A DNA stretch of 64,000 nucleotides from an uncultured Colwellia sp. (GCA_913057925.1 CAJXPG010000001.1:1-64000); one strand, 5' to 3'. Positions 30,999 to 41,756 are shown, counted from the stretch's first letter. Numbers and translations: made by a program. The notes: generated by a model from the letters alone, not told the origin.

Positions 30999-32279
30999 TT
31001 ATTTAACTGGCCAAGTAAGCTTAAATGATGCACCACCAAGTTCACTGTCACTAATAGAGGCTTGACCCTGATGCCATTCCATAATTCGTGCAACAATGGC
31101 CAAGCCTAAGCCAAAACCGCCTGTTTCACGGTTTCTCGATTGATCGCCTCGTGAAAAAGCATCAAAAATAACTTGCTTAAACTCATCGGAAACGCCATCA
31201 CCATTATCTTCAACACAAATTTGGCACTGTTCACCAACCAATGACAATGTCACTCTCACTTTATCATCACCATATTTAATGGCGTTGCTAATAAAATTAT
31301 TTATTGCTCGGTCCATAAAGTGACGGTCACAGCGAACAAAATTGTCAGGTAAGTTATTCACAAACTCAATGGTATTAACAAATTGATCATGACTCGCTAT
31401 TTGTAACTTAACCAATTCACTAAGGTCAGTACGAGCAAAATTTAGCTCAGGCTTATCATTATCAAATGCGGCATAGATAAGCATCTCATTAATAAGCTCT
31501 TCTAATTCACACACATCATTGCTGATCTGTTGCTGGTACTTGGCTCTCTTTTCATCATCTTTAATAGAGTCAAGCATTTGTAAAGCAAACTTTGTTCTTG
31601 CTAACGGTGTTCTTAGTTCGTGTGAAACTGCATTGGTTAATTCTTTATGGGCTTCAATCAAGCGCTTTATTCGAGTTGCCATCATATTAAAAGAAGCGAT
31701 CATAGGCGCAATCATTGTTGATTTTGCTTCAGGGGCGGTACTATCAAAGTTCCCTTGACCAAAAGCACGGGTTGCTTTTTTAAGTGACTCTAAATCTCGA
31801 GACATTGGCCATAACCAAATAAAGATAATGACACCAAACGTCGCCAGAATCATCACACGATACGTTGACTTAATTCTCGGTCTAGTTGGCATTTTTACTG
31901 AGTCTAGAGTGATTACAGTATCAGAATTTTTCAATAAATAATGAATAACAACTTTGTCATCATAATAGTAGATGTGCGCATTAGAGTGGACTAAAGCGTT
32001 ATGGTCAGTATGATCAACGGCCTCTACCTCAACCAAGCTTTCAAGCTTCAAAGGTAATTGCCATCGTTGTGCGGCGCCGGCAACAATATCTTCCCATTCA
32101 TGCTTAGGGTGCTTTTGTACATAGTCTCCAGTTGCCATCATCAGAGTTTTATAGCCAGTATAAGACTCAATATCTTGCTCTAGATAGGAAGTCCATACTT
32201 CATCAAGCGCCCAAGAAAAGATAATAAAGGTAGAGATGATAAAGAAGTAAAGATTAAAAAAGGAACGGCCTAATTTCAT
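30999..32279 (-). CDS. RstB-like sensor histidine kinase
   Basis: HAMP region, H-box TNAVSHELRTPLARTKFALQ, N-box NNFISNAIKYG, G-box GGFGLGLAIV. Confidence 0.93.
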   Translation of the reverse strand: MKLGRSFFNLYFFIISTFIIFSWALDEVWTSYLEQDIESYTGYKTLMMATGDYVQKHPKHEWEDIVAGAAQRWQLPLKLESLVEVEAVDHTDHNALVHSNAHIYYYDDKVVIHYLLKNSDTVITLDSVKMPTRPRIKSTYRVMILATFGVIIFIWLWPMSRDLESLKKATRAFGQGNFDSTAPEAKSTMIAPMIASFNMMATRIKRLIEAHKELTNAVSHELRTPLARTKFALQMLDSIKDDEKRAKYQQQISNDVCELEELINEMLIYAAFDNDKPELNFARTDLSELVKLQIASHDQFVNTIEFVNNLPDNFVRCDRHFMDRAINNFISNAIKYGDDKVRVTLSLVGEQCQICVEDNGDGVSDEFKQVIFDAFSRGDQSRNRETGGFGLGLAIVARIMEWHQGQASISDSELGGASFKLTWPVK

Positions 32280-32316
32280 CGTTGCGCCTTAAATAACGTA
32301 ATAGTGCACTAAAGAA

Positions 32317-32352
32317 AAAGGCTTTGTATCTAAAAGAATAAACAAAGCCTTT
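32317..32352 (-). terminator. intercistronic hairpin with T-tract on minus strand
   Basis: AAAGGCTTTGT...ACAAAGCCTTT (11-bp arms); on minus strand followed by TTCTTT. Confidence 0.7.
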
Positions 32353-32387
32353 GATTATATCGCTATGCATTAATAGCGTTTAAAAGA

Positions 32388-33110
32388 TTAATTCCAAGCA
32401 TCAGGAACAAAGAGGTAACCTTGACCCCAAATAGTTTTTATTCTAAATGGTGTTTCTGTGCTGTCATGCAGTTTTTTACGTAAACGAGAAATACGCACGT
32501 CAACACTTCTGTCTAGGCCATCATATTCACGGCCGATTACAGCTTTATAAATGTAGTCACGGTTTTGTACTTCACCTGATTTACTTGCTAATAACCATAA
32601 CAAATCAAATTCTTGGCTAGTTAAATCAATATTCTCATCTTGCAATGTCACTTTACGTGATGCTTTATTAATGTATAAACCACCACAAGTAATTTCGCCT
32701 TTTTCATCGCTTTGATTGGGTAAATCACCACGACGTAGTAAGGCGTTAACGCGAGCTAATAATACGCGAGGCTCTACTGGTTTAATAACATAATCATCGG
32801 CGCCTATTTCTAAACCAAGAACCTGATCAAAATCGGTACTTTTCGCGGTTAGCATTAATACTGGGCCATTGTATTCTGGACGTAAATCGCGACAAACACC
32901 GAAACCGTCTTTTCCTGGCAGCATAACATCTAAAATGATTAAGTCAGGTGAGAATAATTTAACGCGTTTTGCAACAGTATCACCACGAAATTCTTGTTTA
33001 ACATGAAAACCTTCACTCGTTAAAAAGTCTGTTACTAAATCGGATAATTGGCGGTCATCTTCAACCAATAATATTTTTTTTACGCTTGAGTTGCTATCTG
33101 GCATCTTCAT
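32388..33110 (-). CDS. OmpR-family response regulator (RstA-like)
   Basis: receiver LILDVMLPGKDGFGVCRDLR, ADDYVIKPVEPRVLLARVNALLRR; winged-helix DVRISRLRKKL. Confidence 0.95.
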   Translation of the reverse strand: MKMPDSNSSVKKILLVEDDRQLSDLVTDFLTSEGFHVKQEFRGDTVAKRVKLFSPDLIILDVMLPGKDGFGVCRDLRPEYNGPVLMLTAKSTDFDQVLGLEIGADDYVIKPVEPRVLLARVNALLRRGDLPNQSDEKGEITCGGLYINKASRKVTLQDENIDLTSQEFDLLWLLASKSGEVQNRDYIYKAVIGREYDGLDRSVDVRISRLRKKLHDSTETPFRIKTIWGQGYLFVPDAWN

Positions 33111-33384
33111 TTCCTTATATTTTACTCAATGCTTACCGACGAAGGTAAACAAAAGTACTAATCACTGTTAAACAGTTTTCTAGGTTGTGTTGCTCATTTA
33201 GGTTTAGCTTAAACAACTTATTACGGTTAAACAATAGGTTCTACCAGTTGTTACGTTTAAATTACAATTTATAACAGCCTATGAAAAATAATACTTGCGA
33301 CGAGCTAGATAAAAACGCAAGATCAGCCACTTAACTTATCCTGTAACATTTAGCGCTTATTTGTAGCACTGCATTAGGAATCCT

Positions 33385-34191
33385 ATGAAAATTATCTCTT
33401 TTAACATTAACGGCCTTCGTGCTCGTCTTCACCAACTACAAGCCGTTATTGATAAGCATCAACCCGACATTATAGGTCTACAAGAAATTAAAGTTCATGA
33501 TGAAGCCTTCCCGCTAGAGGCAGTTGAGGCTATGGGTTACCACGTATATTTTCATGGCCAAAAAGCTCATTACGGTGTTGCTATGTTATGTAAGAAAGAA
33601 GCAGTATCAGTACAGCGAGGCTTCCCAACAGACGATGATGAAGCTCAACGTAGAATGATTATGGTTAGCACAACCAATGATAAAGGCGAAAAAGTTACCG
33701 TGTTAAATGGCTACTTTCCTCAAGGAGAGAACATTAATCATGAGACTAAGTACCCTTATAAGCGCAAATTTTATCAAGATTTAATGACGTATTTAAATGA
33801 ACATCATAACGCAGATGAGAATGTAGTAGTGATGGGAGATATCAATATTTCTCCAATCGATTTAGACATAGGTATTGGCGAAGTTAACCGTAAACGTTGG
33901 TTAAAAACCGGTAAGTGTTCATTTCAAGATGAAGAGCGCCAATGGCTTAAAACATTAATGGACTGGGGTTTTATTGATACTTTCCGTCAACTTCACCCAG
34001 AAAGAACAGAACGCTATTCTTGGTTTGATTACCGCTCTCGTGGTTTTGATGATAACCGTGGTCTTAGAATAGATGTGGTACTTGCTACCAAAGATATGGC
34101 TGAGCGCTGTATTGAATCAGATGTTGATTATGAGCTTCGTGGTATAGAAAAACCTTCTGATCATGCACCAATTTGGTCAACATTTTCTTAA
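33385..34191 (+). CDS. xthA: exodeoxyribonuclease III
   Basis: [14 protein letters not shown]...[11 protein letters not shown]...[13 protein letters not shown]...SDHAPIW. Confidence 0.97.
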   Translation: MKIISFNINGLRARLHQLQAVIDKHQPDIIGLQEIKVHDEAFPLEAVEAMGYHVYFHGQKAHYGVAMLCKKEAVSVQRGFPTDDDEAQRRMIMVSTTNDKGEKVTVLNGYFPQGENINHETKYPYKRKFYQDLMTYLNEHHNADENVVVMGDINISPIDLDIGIGEVNRKRWLKTGKCSFQDEERQWLKTLMDWGFIDTFRQLHPERTERYSWFDYRSRGFDDNRGLRIDVVLATKDMAERCIESDVDYELRGIEKPSDHAPIWSTFS

Positions 34192-34203
34192 GGTTTGGTG
34201 GCT

Positions 34204-35025
34204 ATGAGCTCAATAAACTTAGCAAAATATCGCTGTCCGCTTTGTCAAAAGGCGCTAACGCTAACGGATAAAAGTTACCGTTGTGAGAATAATCATAGTT
34301 TTGATAAAGCTAAACAAGGTTATGTAAATTTATTACCTGTGCAATTTAAGCATTCAAAAGAGCCCGGTGATAACAAAGCCATGGTACAAGCAAGAAGAGC
34401 TTTTTTAGATAAAGGCTATTACCAGCCCTTAGTCGATAGCATGTTAGGGCTTTATCAGAAATATGCCGAACAATGTGGTGACGTTTTTGATGCAGGCTGT
34501 GGTGAGGGTTTTTATACTCATCAACATAAGACCACCCAAAACAGTGTTTATGGGGTAGATATTGCCAAAGAAACCATCAAAATAGCAGCAAAACGCTACC
34601 AAGACTGCAGCTTTAGTGTAGCCACCTTGTCTGACTTACCTTTTCAGGATGAGCAGTTTTCTTGGATATATAGTGTTTACGCGCCGATTCTTGAGCAAGA
34701 ATTTACCCGTATTTTGCAAAAGGGAAGTTACTTACTGACAGTAACGCCCGCTGAAAATCATTTATTTGAACTAAAGTCATTGATTTATAAAAAGGCAAAT
34801 AAGCATGATGGTTCAAAACAGGTGATAGGAAAACTCGATTTAATCGAAGAGCAACGCCTACACTATCCAATAAAGTTTACTGATAGTGAAGATCTGTTGA
34901 ATTTGCTCGCCATGACCCCTTTTGCCTTTAAGGCAAGTGATGAGCTAATAACAGAGCTAAAAGGCACACAGCAATTTACTTGCCAAGCTGATTTTGTTTT
35001 ACGCTTATATCAAAAAGCTGAATAA
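34204..35025 (+). CDS. rlmA: 23S rRNA (guanine-N1)-methyltransferase RlmA-like
   Basis: N-terminal zinc site CPLCQKALTL...CENNHSFDKAKQGYVNLL and SAM motif FDAGCGEGFY. Confidence 0.93.
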   Translation: MSSINLAKYRCPLCQKALTLTDKSYRCENNHSFDKAKQGYVNLLPVQFKHSKEPGDNKAMVQARRAFLDKGYYQPLVDSMLGLYQKYAEQCGDVFDAGCGEGFYTHQHKTTQNSVYGVDIAKETIKIAAKRYQDCSFSVATLSDLPFQDEQFSWIYSVYAPILEQEFTRILQKGSYLLTVTPAENHLFELKSLIYKKANKHDGSKQVIGKLDLIEEQRLHYPIKFTDSEDLLNLLAMTPFAFKASDELITELKGTQQFTCQADFVLRLYQKAE

Positions 35026-35062
35026 CAGCACTAGGCAAATATTACTTATATGTATCAAACAG

Positions 35063-35106
35063 AAAGCAAAGCTTAATCAAAGTTATTCAAAGTTAAGCTT
35101 TGCTTT
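35063..35106. terminator. bidirectional hairpin between convergent rlmA and yfbV
   Basis: AAAGCAAAGCTTAA...TTAAGCTTTGCTTT, 14-bp arms. Confidence 0.75.
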
Positions 35107-35612
35107 TAATGTTGTTTAGCAAATGTCAGTTGTAGGAGCTGGGCGAGATCTATATAACGAGGCTTATAGGTTGCTAAGTTATTGAGGGCTGTTAAGTGAG
35201 AATGATTCTGCTCAGTTTTACGTTGTCCTTGTTCAATGCCTTGTTGTTTTACTTTTTCAAGACCCGAGTGATACCAAGAAGCTAAAGAAGGTGGTAATAG
35301 CTTATCCGCCTTAACTCCTGAATAAACCAAAGCCTGCACTGGCATACTCGACAAGAAAAGACCGTACACTAACGCTTGTGGTAGCGCATTGAGCGCTTGC
35401 TCAATAGAGCCTTGACCAATAGGGTAGCCTGAAGCGATATAAAGCTGCATAATTACCGTAAAGAGTGCTAATGCGGGAAAGTAACGACAGATGAATCGTG
35501 CGGTTTGCACGGCACGATAATCTTGAAAGTAGCGCATCAATTCTGGTCGCTCTGGCCATAAGGATAAGTATTTTTGACCCAACTTAATGAGTTCGACAAC
35601 GGAGATATTCAT
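35106..35612 (-). CDS. yfbV: UPF0208 membrane protein YfbV-like
   Basis: LGQKYLSLWPERPELMRYFQDYRAVQTARFICRYFPALALFTV; adjacent to ackA-pta as in E. coli. Confidence 0.92.
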   Translation of the reverse strand: MNISVVELIKLGQKYLSLWPERPELMRYFQDYRAVQTARFICRYFPALALFTVIMQLYIASGYPIGQGSIEQALNALPQALVYGLFLSSMPVQALVYSGVKADKLLPPSLASWYHSGLEKVKQQGIEQGQRKTEQNHSHLTALNNLATYKPRYIDLAQLLQLTFAKQH

Positions 35613-35916
35613 ATCCCTACTATAGCAGTAATATACATTTTTCTATAGCGTGGATTTGTAACGAGATTAAAACCGCACTTTTACACTCCTTGCTATAAAT
35701 TCTTATTAACCTCCTTTCTGCCATCACTAAAAGATCCTCTATTGATTACGGGCAAAACAATCAAGAAAGATCAACCGCCGCAAGGTTATTTTGTTTTAAA
35801 CAAACCTTAACCCCGTGTACTTGCATTGCATCAATGTTTTTCTCTTCACTAGCGCTATAATAACGCTAATATTAATTTAAAATAGTTACTTACTGTTAAC
35901 CTAGAAGATAAATCAT

Positions 35917-37152
35917 ATGACCCAACAAATATCGCAAAGCCAAGATTTCACTGACAAAGAAATTTTAGTGATTAATTGCGGCAGCTCTTCAGTAAAGTTT
36001 TCTTTGATAAACCCAGCAACAGGTGAATCCGAATTATCGGGCTTAGCTCAATGTTTACTTAGCTCAGACGCCAATATCACCATAAAATATCAAGGTGAGA
36101 AAAAAACTTATAACTTAGCAGCTCCGTTTGATCATCAGTGTGCTCTCGCTATTTTAGTTAGCCAATTGCAACAGTTAGGTTTAGTAAAAAGCATTTGCGC
36201 TGTCGGCCATAGAGTTGTTCATGGTGGTGAGCAATACTCAGAGCCGACATTAATTACCAATGAAGTTGAACAAGCTATCAGTCAACTTGCGAAATTAGCG
36301 CCGCTGCACAATCCGGCCAACCTCATCGGCATTAAAGCCTGCCAGCAAGCCTTTAGTGATTTACCGCAAATTGCAATTTTTGATACGGCGTTCCATCAAA
36401 CGATGCCGGAAAAAGCCTATATATATGGCCTTCCCTATTCCTTATATCAAGAGCATGGCGTCAGGCGCTATGGTTTCCATGGAACTAGTCACTACTTTGT
36501 CGCAAAACAAGCAGCCAAACAATTAGCTAAACCACTTGAACAATGCAATTTAATTAGTGCACACCTTGGTAACGGATGCAGTGTCACGGTAATTAAAGAT
36601 GGAAAAAGTGTAGATACTAGCCTTGGTATGACCCCAGTAGAAGGCGTCATGATGGGTACTCGCAGTGGCGATTTAGATGCCGGTATTATTTTTCATTTAG
36701 TTGAGCAACTCGGTTACTCAATTACCGATGTTGATAACTTAGTGAATAAAAAAAGTGGTCTGTTAGGGGTTTCTGGTATCAGCAATGACTGTAGAGCACT
36801 AGAAACAGCCATGCTTGAAGATAACAATAGCCAAGCAAAACTCGCGCTAACGGTATTTTGTTACCGCATAGCCAAAAGCATTGCCTCTTATAGTGCCAGT
36901 TTAACCTCCCTTGATGGTCTTATTTTCACTGGTGGTATTGGTGAGAACTCTTCATGGGTGCGTCAGCAAATTATCCAACAGCTAAGTTTACTAAACTTCG
37001 CCCTTGACCCAGACAAAAATCTAGCAACCCGCTTTGGTGCCTCAGGGAATATCAGTGCAGATAATGCTAGAGATTGCTGGGTGATCGCCACTAACGAAGA
37101 GTGGGTGATTGCAGAACAATCTGCGCAATTACTTACTACACTAGACAAATAA
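35917..37152 (+). CDS. ackA: acetate kinase
   Basis: ILVINCGSSSVKFSL, VGHRVVHGGE, ISAHLGNGCSV, FTGGIGENS. Confidence 0.98.
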   Translation: MTQQISQSQDFTDKEILVINCGSSSVKFSLINPATGESELSGLAQCLLSSDANITIKYQGEKKTYNLAAPFDHQCALAILVSQLQQLGLVKSICAVGHRVVHGGEQYSEPTLITNEVEQAISQLAKLAPLHNPANLIGIKACQQAFSDLPQIAIFDTAFHQTMPEKAYIYGLPYSLYQEHGVRRYGFHGTSHYFVAKQAAKQLAKPLEQCNLISAHLGNGCSVTVIKDGKSVDTSLGMTPVEGVMMGTRSGDLDAGIIFHLVEQLGYSITDVDNLVNKKSGLLGVSGISNDCRALETAMLEDNNSQAKLALTVFCYRIAKSIASYSASLTSLDGLIFTGGIGENSSWVRQQIIQQLSLLNFALDPDKNLATRFGASGNISADNARDCWVIATNEEWVIAEQSAQLLTTLDK

Positions 37153-37183
37153 AGACTGAATAAATATAACTAGGATTTAATTT

Positions 37184-39304
37184 ATGCCACATAGAATTAT
37201 GCTCATCCCTGTAGGCTCAGGCGTAGGCCTTACCAGTGTTTCGTTAGGCTTATTGCATGCTTGCCAACAAAAAGGCATCAAAGTTGGTCATTTCAAACCA
37301 ATTAGTCAACCATCGCGAAATAGTTTAGCCAAAAAAAATAAAAATATTGAAGCGATAAGCTTGTCACAAAACAACACCAGCTTACCGATGAGTTATGTTG
37401 AAGGCAAAATGGGCGACGGTCTTCGTGATGTTGTGTTAGAAGAGATTGTTGCCAATTTTGATGACTTTAAACAAGATCATGATGTTGTCATTATTGAAGG
37501 TTTAGTGCCAACGCCTAGACAGCCTTATGCCGGCAGAATTAATCGTGACGTTGCTCAAGCACTTAGCGCCGATATTGTCCTTGTTGCCAGCCCCGGAAAT
37601 GATAGTGCTGAAGAGTTTGAAGACCGACTAGAAGTCAGCGCTGAAACCTATGGTGGCATTAGTAACAAACACCTTATTGGTTGCGTGATTAATAAGCTTA
37701 ACTGCCCAGATCAAGAAGAATATGGTTTGCTACCCAAAGAAGAAGAAATCGAAAGTGATTTCAATTTAAATCAATGGTTAGACTTGGCCATCTTTAAAGA
37801 TAGACATTTTGATTTACTTGGTACAATCCAATGGGAAATAGACTTAATAGCTCCTCGTGTAAGTGATATTAGTGATTATCTTGAAGCAAAAGTCATCAAT
37901 ATTGGTGATATGGAGCACCGCCGTTTTAGAAGTGTTGCTTTTTGCGCGCGCAGTGTTTCCAACTTAGTCAGCTATTTAGTACCTGGTCGCTTGATTGTCA
38001 CCCCAGGCGATCGTACTGACATCATTATCGCAACGTGTTTATCCGCATTAAACGGCACTAAATTAGGCGGCTTGATCCTTACCAATGGTTATGAGCCATC
38101 AGAGCAAGTATGGGATTTATGTAAGCAAGCCCTCGAAGCTGGTTTACCTGTTTTATCTGTGCCATGGGATACGTGGCAAACCTCACGACATATCATGAGC
38201 TTTAACCCTGAAATTCCGCAAGATGATATTCAGCGACACGATAAGGTTAAACAGCATGTTGCTGACAACCTTAGCAGTGATTGGCTTGAAGGATTAACCT
38301 CTAAAAACAACAGTTATAATTTATTGTCCCCTCCGGCGTTTAGGCACAAATTAACTGAGCTTGCTCGCCAAGCTAATAAGCTAATAGTTTTACCTGAAGG
38401 TACTGATATTCGTACTATCAAAGCGGCCGCAATTTGTTGCGAACGAAATATTGCCCGATGTCAGCTTATTGGTAATAAAGAAGAAATCCTGCAGATTGCC
38501 GAGCACCAAGGTATTCAACTTCCAGCGAGCTTACTAATAACCGACCCAGATACTATTAGGGATAATTATGTTGGTCCTATGGTAGAGCTTCGAAAAGCTA
38601 AAGGCTTAACCGATGTTATCGCCAAAGAAAATTTACAAGACAATGTAGTGCTTGCAACTATGATGCTTCAGCTTGGCCAAGTTGATGGCTTAGTTTCTGG
38701 GGCAGTAAACACCACAGCTAATACCATTAGACCTGCCTTACAGCTTGTTAAAACAGCGCCAGATAGTTCGTTAGTGTCTTCAGTATTTTTCATGCTTTTA
38801 CCGGATCAAGTGTTAGTATATGGCGATTGTGCTATTAACCCAGAACCCAATGCTGAACAACTCGCTGACATTGCCATTCAATCAGCAGATTCAGCCAAAG
38901 CATTTGATATTGAACCAAGAGTTGCGATGATAAGTTACAGTACAGGCAGCTCAGGTCACGGTGCTGATGTAGAAAAAGTCGCTAAAGCAACCGAAATCGC
39001 TAAAACTAAACGCCCTGATCTGATCATTGATGGCCCATTACAATATGATGCCGCCATTATGGAGAACGTTGCTAAGAAAAAAGCACCAAATAGTCCCGTT
39101 GCAGGTAAAGCCACGGTATTTATTTTCCCTGACTTAAATACCGGTAATACAACCTATAAAGCGGTACAAAGATCTGCTGATCTGGTCAGTATTGGCCCAA
39201 TGCTGCAAGGTATGAATAAACCTGTTAATGATCTATCTCGCGGCGCTTTAGTAGATGATATTGTTTATACCATTGCGCTTACCGCGATTCAGGCAACGCA
39301 ATAA
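37184..39304 (+). CDS. pta: phosphate acetyltransferase
   Basis: N-terminal DRTGG/AAA-like region, C-terminal PTA domain (VLPEGTDIRTIKAAAIC, VSGAVNTTANTIRPALQLVK). Confidence 0.97.
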   Translation: MPHRIMLIPVGSGVGLTSVSLGLLHACQQKGIKVGHFKPISQPSRNSLAKKNKNIEAISLSQNNTSLPMSYVEGKMGDGLRDVVLEEIVANFDDFKQDHDVVIIEGLVPTPRQPYAGRINRDVAQALSADIVLVASPGNDSAEEFEDRLEVSAETYGGISNKHLIGCVINKLNCPDQEEYGLLPKEEEIESDFNLNQWLDLAIFKDRHFDLLGTIQWEIDLIAPRVSDISDYLEAKVINIGDMEHRRFRSVAFCARSVSNLVSYLVPGRLIVTPGDRTDIIIATCLSALNGTKLGGLILTNGYEPSEQVWDLCKQALEAGLPVLSVPWDTWQTSRHIMSFNPEIPQDDIQRHDKVKQHVADNLSSDWLEGLTSKNNSYNLLSPPAFRHKLTELARQANKLIVLPEGTDIRTIKAAAICCERNIARCQLIGNKEEILQIAEHQGIQLPASLLITDPDTIRDNYVGPMVELRKAKGLTDVIAKENLQDNVVLATMMLQLGQVDGLVSGAVNTTANTIRPALQLVKTAPDSSLVSSVFFMLLPDQVLVYGDCAINPEPNAEQLADIAIQSADSAKAFDIEPRVAMISYSTGSSGHGADVEKVAKATEIAKTKRPDLIIDGPLQYDAAIMENVAKKKAPNSPVAGKATVFIFPDLNTGNTTYKAVQRSADLVSIGPMLQGMNKPVNDLSRGALVDDIVYTIALTAIQATQ

Positions 39305-39514
39305 ACTGCAAGCTTATTTGTTCTACTCTTTCTACGCGGTTATCTTGTTTCATTGTAATTTAACCGCTAGAAAAGACATGCTTGTTAAAGTTTTAAATGA
39401 TCATCTCCTTTTTGATCACTTTTCCCAAAACCCTTTAATTAATCTATAACTAGCTAAAAAACAACCTATCGATTTTTTCCTTATTTTTCAACATCAAAAC
39501 AAAGAACCCAAGGA

Positions 39515-39706
39515 TTACGCACAATTCTATCCACAGGTTTTGTGGATAGAAAAATTTAAACATTCATGACCGAATTTCTGTTAATCAACAAACAAAACCT
39601 TTATAAATACAGGTTTCAACTAATAAATGTTTAAAACATGACTTTTTAAAATCAGTCGTTAGTTAAGAAAGGATCGTTTCTGATAAAAATTTAAAACTTA
39701 TTCACA
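39515..39706. promoter_or_regulatory. cluster of DnaA-box-like 9-mers
   Basis: TTACGCACA (39515), CTATCCACA (39527), inverted TGTGGATAG (39541), TTATTCACA (39698). Confidence 0.45.
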
Positions 39707-39755
39707 TCAACAAATGCTATAGTTAAACGAGTTTCTGTCAATGTTAAGGACACCA

Positions 39756-40136
39756 ATGTCACAGTTAACCCTTAGACTTATCAACGAGCGTTTTGCAATC
39801 CATAGCTTATCTGAAACGGCAACAATTCCCGCGGAGGTATTCACAGCAACGATTTTTTTTATTGCTAAAACCTATGATGAAATTTCAATTGTTTTACCGC
39901 AACATATTGTTATCCCAAGTGATGAAGTTGAACTTAATTGGCAAGCTTTAGAAGTGGTTGGCCCGCTAGATTTTACCATGACGGGTATTTTATCGAATAT
40001 ATCAACCGTGCTAGCAAATCAAAAAATAAGTATCTTTGCCATTTCAACTTTTGATACTGACTATATATTAGTAAAAGAAGACTGTATCAATGATGCAATT
40101 GAAGCACTACGCGACAATCAATATCTGGTAATATAA
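39756..40136 (+). CDS. ACT domain-containing protein
   Basis: LTLRLINERFAIHSL...FTMTGILSNISTVLANQKISIFAISTFDTDYILV; ATG 39756 after AAGGA. Confidence 0.88.
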   Translation: MSQLTLRLINERFAIHSLSETATIPAEVFTATIFFIAKTYDEISIVLPQHIVIPSDEVELNWQALEVVGPLDFTMTGILSNISTVLANQKISIFAISTFDTDYILVKEDCINDAIEALRDNQYLVI

Positions 40137-40167
40137 GTAAAATTTCAAAATAACGAGTTAAATAAAC

Positions 40168-40515
40168 ATGATCACCTTATACGGTATAAAAAATTGCGAC
40201 ACGGTTAAAAAAGCGACTAAATGGCTTGAGGCTAACAATGTAGACCACCAACTATATGACTTTAAAAAACAACCATTAACCCCTGAATTATTGACAGAAT
40301 TTGTCCAACAAAGTGATTGGTCATTATTATTAAATAAACGCAGTACCACATTTCGTAACTTACCTGATGACATTAAAAATAACTTAACGGATGAAGTTAT
40401 GTTTGCTGCAGTGCTTGAGCAACCAACTTTGCTTAAAAGACCTTTATTACCACTAAATGGCGAACTTAATTTAGGTTTTAAAGCCGATCAATATCAAAAC
40501 CTTTTTGCCAAATAA
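40168..40515 (+). CDS. ArsC/Spx-family protein (YffB-like)
   Basis: MITLYGIKNCDTVKKATKWLEANNVDHQLYDFKK; directly upstream of dapE as in E. coli. Confidence 0.93.
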   Translation: MITLYGIKNCDTVKKATKWLEANNVDHQLYDFKKQPLTPELLTEFVQQSDWSLLLNKRSTTFRNLPDDIKNNLTDEVMFAAVLEQPTLLKRPLLPLNGELNLGFKADQYQNLFAK

Positions 40516-40547
40516 TAGTCATTAAAAGTTAAATTTAGGTATATCTT

Positions 40548-41750
40548 GTGAGTCAAACAGAACAAATAAAAGAAAGTAAAGTTATTACTCTAGCCAAAGA
40601 GCTAATGTCTAGAGCATCGGTTACCCCTGAAGATGCTGGTTGTCAAAAGTTAATGGCGGACCGCCTTGAAAAACTTGGTTTCTCTAACGAATCAATGGTC
40701 TTTGCTGACACCACTAATTTATGGTCGCGCCGAGATAGTATTGCAGCAAATGGCAAGAATGAAGACAACAATGATCTGGTATTTTGTTTTGCTGGTCATA
40801 CTGATGTCGTCCCTGCAGGGAATTTAGAGTTATGGAATACCCCACCCTTTGAGCCAACCATTATCGATGGCATGCTATATGGTCGTGGAGCGGCCGATAT
40901 GAAAGGTAGTTTAGCAGCGATGATTGTCGCTACTGAGCGTTTTGTACATGACCATCCAGATCACCAAGGTTCAATCACTTATTTAATCACCAGTGATGAA
41001 GAAGGACCCTTCATAAATGGTACCACAAAGGTTATTGATACTTTAGAAGCACGCAATGAAAAAATTACCTATTGTATTGTTGGTGAACCGTCTAGTACAC
41101 ATACTGTCGGGGATGTTGTTAAAAATGGTCGTAGAGGCTCTATCTCTGCTGAAGTCGACATCAAAGGAAAACAAGGGCATGTAGCCTACCCTGAGCATGT
41201 AAGAAATCCAATTCATTTAGCCATGCCAGCGTTAACTGAACTTAGTCAAACCCAGTGGGATCAGGGCAATGATTACTTCCCTGCAACCAGTTTCCAGCTA
41301 TCAAATATCCATTCAGGTACCGGTGCTACCAATGTGGTACCTGGGCATATCACTGCTCTTTTTAACTTACGTTATAGTACAGAGTTGACCGACCAAATAA
41401 TCGTTGAGCAAGTTGAGTCGATTCTAAATAAGCACCAACTTGATTACGACATTAAGTGGACCTTTAATGGTAAGCCTTTTATCACCGAACATGTAAATTC
41501 AGAGCATGGTTTTTTAAATGCCGTAAGCCAAGCAATTTTATCAGTAACTAAAACGCCTACCCAGTTGTCTACCTCTGGCGGTACTTCAGATGGTCGCTTT
41601 ATCGCACCAACAGGAGCTCAAGTGATAGAGTTAGGACCTTGTAATGCTACAATCCACCAAGTGAATGAGTCTGTATCATGCAAAGACTTAGAGCAACTTG
41701 TCGATATTTATTATCACTGTTTGGTGAATATGTTATGCAAGCATAAATAA
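40548..41750 (+). CDS. dapE: succinyl-diaminopimelate desuccinylase
   Basis: [41 protein letters not shown] start. Confidence 0.97.
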   Translation: MSQTEQIKESKVITLAKELMSRASVTPEDAGCQKLMADRLEKLGFSNESMVFADTTNLWSRRDSIAANGKNEDNNDLVFCFAGHTDVVPAGNLELWNTPPFEPTIIDGMLYGRGAADMKGSLAAMIVATERFVHDHPDHQGSITYLITSDEEGPFINGTTKVIDTLEARNEKITYCIVGEPSSTHTVGDVVKNGRRGSISAEVDIKGKQGHVAYPEHVRNPIHLAMPALTELSQTQWDQGNDYFPATSFQLSNIHSGTGATNVVPGHITALFNLRYSTELTDQIIVEQVESILNKHQLDYDIKWTFNGKPFITEHVNSEHGFLNAVSQAILSVTKTPTQLSTSGGTSDGRFIAPTGAQVIELGPCNATIHQVNESVSCKDLEQLVDIYYHCLVNMLCKHK

Positions 41751-41756
41751 ACTTGC

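Noticed and set aside
39255-39449. 64-aa ORF overlapping the 3' end of pta
   Set aside because: Out of frame with pta and extends into AT-rich DNA; composition (many F/L/Y) does not look like a gene.
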